DNA from: Nemania diffusa
Taxonomy: Eukaryota > Ascomycota > Sordariomycetes > Xylariales > Xylariaceae
Reading direction: 5' to 3'
DNA: 64,000 nt
Assembly: GCA_038501195.1 (NCBI GenBank)
Contig: JBBPUQ010000002.1
Location: 6,153,001-6,217,000, forward strand
Part shown: positions 61,583 to 64,000 of the stretch, piece after piece
How positions within the stretch are numbered: the first letter of the stretch is position 1
Layout of the letters: each line of letters starts with the position of its first letter
The notes under the pieces: model-generated
Database searches by the model: none
What the model saw: only the letters and a program-made list of their open reading frames with translations
What the model was told of the DNA's origin: nothing
Translations under genes and position numbers: made by a program

Positions 61583-63436
61583 TTAATTTCCATCTTTCTC
61601 AGCCTCTTGACCGGACGCTTCAGCATTCTTCTCTATCTGTTGCTGCTTCCTCAACTCCCCTTTGCAAGCCTTATCCTCACGCCACTTCACGCCATTTCTT
61701 AATATCAGCAATAGCGCAGGAAAGAAGACCACATAGGAGAGCGCGATGATGGTGAATGCCCAACCAGCGCCGACGGCCGTCATGAGTGGGTTGATGAAGG
61801 CCGAAGCGCCCGCCCCAACCAGACACCGCGTAAGATTATTAGCTGCCGTCGCAGCCCCGGCGGCACCGGGATTAATGTCTATTATGAGAGTGCTCAAGAG
61901 GTTGGAGAACGCTACGAGCGTGACGCCTACTAGGAAAAGTAGGACAATCTCAACAGCCAAGGGTGCCTTATACTCTATAGCCCAGCCGAAGCCAATCAAG
62001 ACCGCTGTGAATACGGCAAGAAACGGAAGACTAATCTGTAGGCGAACTTGTTCGATAGGGAAACCCGCCATATCTTGCTGGCGACTCCTATCATACGGGA
62101 TGTTGAGCTTTCTACAATGCCGTCTGTAGTTCCAGTTCGCTAGGCGTCCCATGAGGAACACAGACACAATCGAACCAACACCCAGGGGTACGTAAACCAG
62201 GCCGATCTTGAGGCCATCGAACCCATATAGCTGAGAAAATTCAGCGGGGATGGCCGTAGCGATAGCGCTGTAAGAAATTAATAATTAGCTATCACCGCCT
62301 CAGTCATGAATATTTGGTCCGTTATTGGCGAATTCCGAGGGGCGCATAGAAGCAAAGGATCCATCAAACGGTAAATAAACGGCTCAGAGTACTTACTAAA
62401 AACCAGCGTAAATCAAGCTGCTGTACATCAACAACACGAACATTTCCTTCTCAAATAGTATGAGCAGAGTCCGAGTCAGGTTTGGTCGCTGAATGCGGAG
62501 TTTCTTCCTCGTCGGCTCTCCATTAGGATCCCCATGGATCGGCGTGCCGTCGGACGCCCGTGCGGCTCTCTTCCTGCGGCTAGCATCTTTGACTAATTGC
62601 CAGAATGTGCGATAGAAGGGATGGGGACGAATGGAGCCGTCGCCTACGATGAGACGGCAGGTTTCCGGCATGAAGAGAAGATAAGAAACCAGGACAACGC
62701 CACAGACGATGGTCAAGAACCAGAATATCCAGCGCCAGCCGAGATATTGCGATATCAAGCCGCCTATTACGGGCCCAACAGAGGGCGCGAGGATGATGGG
62801 AACAGAGGTGAAGGCGACATAAGAGCCGCGTTCGGCCGATGTCACGACATCGGACACGACAGCCTGACACAGTGAAACGGTGGAACTGGACCCGGCGGAC
62901 TGCACAGCTCGGAGAGCAAGGAGAGCGCCATAGTTAGGTGCCAGAGCACACCCGACACATGCCCCAATGTATATGACGAAACAGAGTATGTAAGCTGGGC
63001 GGCGCCCAGCGGTGTCAGCCAGCGAACCCACTAACATGGGCGCAATTGCTTGGACGATCTGCTAATGGTGAGTTTCTATTCACGCAAGAAATATTGTCGG
63101 TCTAATGCTCACCATGTAGGTGGTGACAGTCAGATTGATCTCAGTCACAGAGACATGCAAGTCGCGTGACAGGGCATCGAGAGCCGGAAAGTAGATTTGG
63201 GCAGATAGTGGCGAGAAGAAAGCACCGGCGGCGGCGGCGAAGACGATGGCCCTCTTCTCATTAATGGTAAAGATGCTGTACTTTGCCCCTACAATCGCCT
63301 GTCTTTCGCTTGGGGGCTCCGCGTCTACGGCCTGCGCAGTGGCGGTCTGTTCATCAGATGCCATCTCGGTCCTCTCCGTGTGGTCATGGCGTCGGCTATC
63401 CGTCTTTGACATGGGACTTGTAGGTAAACCAGACAT
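61583..63436 (-). CDS. Major facilitator superfamily transporter, DHA1 (drug:H+ antiporter) type
   Basis: Proton-coupled efflux carrier of the plasma membrane, with about 12 helices expected. Three exons on the minus strand, 63436-63113, 63058-62397 and 62267-61583, give 556 residues. The introns are 54 bp (GTGAGC...TAGCAG) and 129 bp (GTAAGT...TTACAG). A hydrophilic N-terminus of about 60 residues precedes the first helix (AIVFAAAAGAFFSPLSAQIY). Motif A is GSLADTAGRRPAY between helices 2 and 3. Motif C, characteristic of antiporters, is LAPSVGPVIGGLI in helix 5, followed by GWRWIFWFL. A long central cytoplasmic loop (FYRTFWQLVKDASRRKRAAR onward) and a charged tail ending QEAEKDGN fit fungal DHA1 carriers of the multidrug or polyamine type. 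The substrate cannot be told. No biosynthetic genes adjoin it. Confidence 0.93.
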
Positions 63437-64000
63437 CTCTATCGACTGTGTAGTGGCCTGGTTGAGAGAACCGCATAACAGATACCTACGAAGGCAGGCA
63501 TGTCCTTTATATATCGATGGTATTCGATAGCAGAGTCTGTATGGCCGGTCCGGGTTCGGCCCAGGTAGGGAGCTCGAGTGGCCTCAACCATGCTGCGAAT
63601 GCGGATTCATTTGAATTCCCAGTCGCTATGGTACAAAAGAGTCTAGTAGGTTGTCGGGCGCATGCATACTCCATAGTAAGTACCGACCATGCTGTCGGTA
63701 AATCCACCAGCAAAAAGGAGTGGCCGTCCCGGAGCCGTTCCGGCTATAGCAGAGCTACAATACAGGGGTATCCTTCCTATTTAAGCACTCCAGCTATTGC
63801 TGTTCTTATTACTTAGACTCAAGTGCGCTAGTAGGTACATAAGCAAGGACGAGATGATATTAGAAATAATGATATGATTGTGATGAAAGACAGGCATTTG
63901 GGAGAAGGGATAAGTAGTCCATATCGGGCACCGCAAACAATTTAAGATGGATGACGATTAGCTGTCTTGGACCATTTCAGTATACCCGATTCGGACCCGA
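63437..64000. promoter_or_regulatory. Upstream region of the DHA1 transporter
   Basis: No gene recognised; the frame of 99 codons at 63517-63816 has no family features. It should hold the transporter's promoter. The window ends here. Confidence 0.45.

Noticed and set aside
44082..63436. Idea that the P450, amidase and transporter form a secondary-metabolite cluster
   Set aside because: They are spread over 19 kb and separated by housekeeping genes (carbonic anhydrase, thiolase), with no polyketide, peptide or terpene synthase and no pathway regulator in the window.
1..64000. CRISPR arrays or prokaryotic operon structure
   Set aside because: The repeats seen are contiguous AT tandem arrays or microsatellites without unique spacers, and all genes are intron-bearing fungal genes or single eukaryotic-type units.

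Overview
The window is nuclear DNA of a filamentous ascomycete (Pezizomycotina, most likely a Sordariomycete). Every recognisable gene is broken by short introns of about 50-165 bp with GT-AG ends and CTAAC/CTGAT-like branch points. The gene families are typically fungal: Arp1-like amidase, GH128 glucanase, DUF7730-type LPxEIR protein, DHA1 transporter. A long AT-only block of the kind made by repeat-induced point mutation (RIP) abuts normal DNA with a sharp edge.

Layout. (1) Positions 1 to about 27,715 are an extremely AT-rich block with no intact gene. Two LTR retrotransposon relics can still be measured in it: a copia-type relic on the minus strand (5977-11880, 302-bp LTRs) and a Ty3/gypsy-type relic on the plus strand (18143-25378, 178-bp LTRs, matching 5-bp flanks). 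Reverse transcriptase, RNase H and integrase motifs remain readable in the gypsy relic through the transitions. Between and beside the relics are several families of AT-rich tandem repeats. The block may be part of a centromere or a large AT isochore; no telomere repeat is seen. (2) From 27,716 the DNA is of ordinary composition. A phosphatidate cytidylyltransferase gene (28951-30596) comes first, then about 6.3 kb without a gene, then a DUF7730-like LPxEIR protein (36943-38301). (3) 38,302-44,081 is gene-poor, and its second half looks moderately AT-shifted. (4) A denser stretch follows: cytochrome P450 (44082-46024), beta-carbonic anhydrase (46837-47784), secreted GPI-type GH128 glucanase (49485-50512), peroxisomal 3-ketoacyl-CoA thiolase (minus, 50933-52354) and an Arp1-like amidase with nine or ten exons (53185-55700). 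A broken protein-kinase fragment (55732-55996) touches the amidase. (5) 57,876-63,436 holds a fungal multi-pass membrane protein (minus), a 145-bp MITE-like inverted-repeat element and a DHA1 major facilitator transporter (minus).

The genes do not form one pathway. Housekeeping lipid genes (CDP-diacylglycerol synthesis, peroxisomal beta-oxidation) and carbonic anhydrase are interspersed with accessory genes (P450, amidase, transporter, cell-wall glucanase). The P450, amidase and transporter are too scattered to call a biosynthetic cluster, and no backbone synthase is present. I found no clearly new system. The points most worth a second look are the AT block with its satellite-like repeats, the better-preserved 5' LTR in both relics, the GC-AG intron in the amidase, the kinase remnant fused to the amidase's 3' end, and the MITE-like element.
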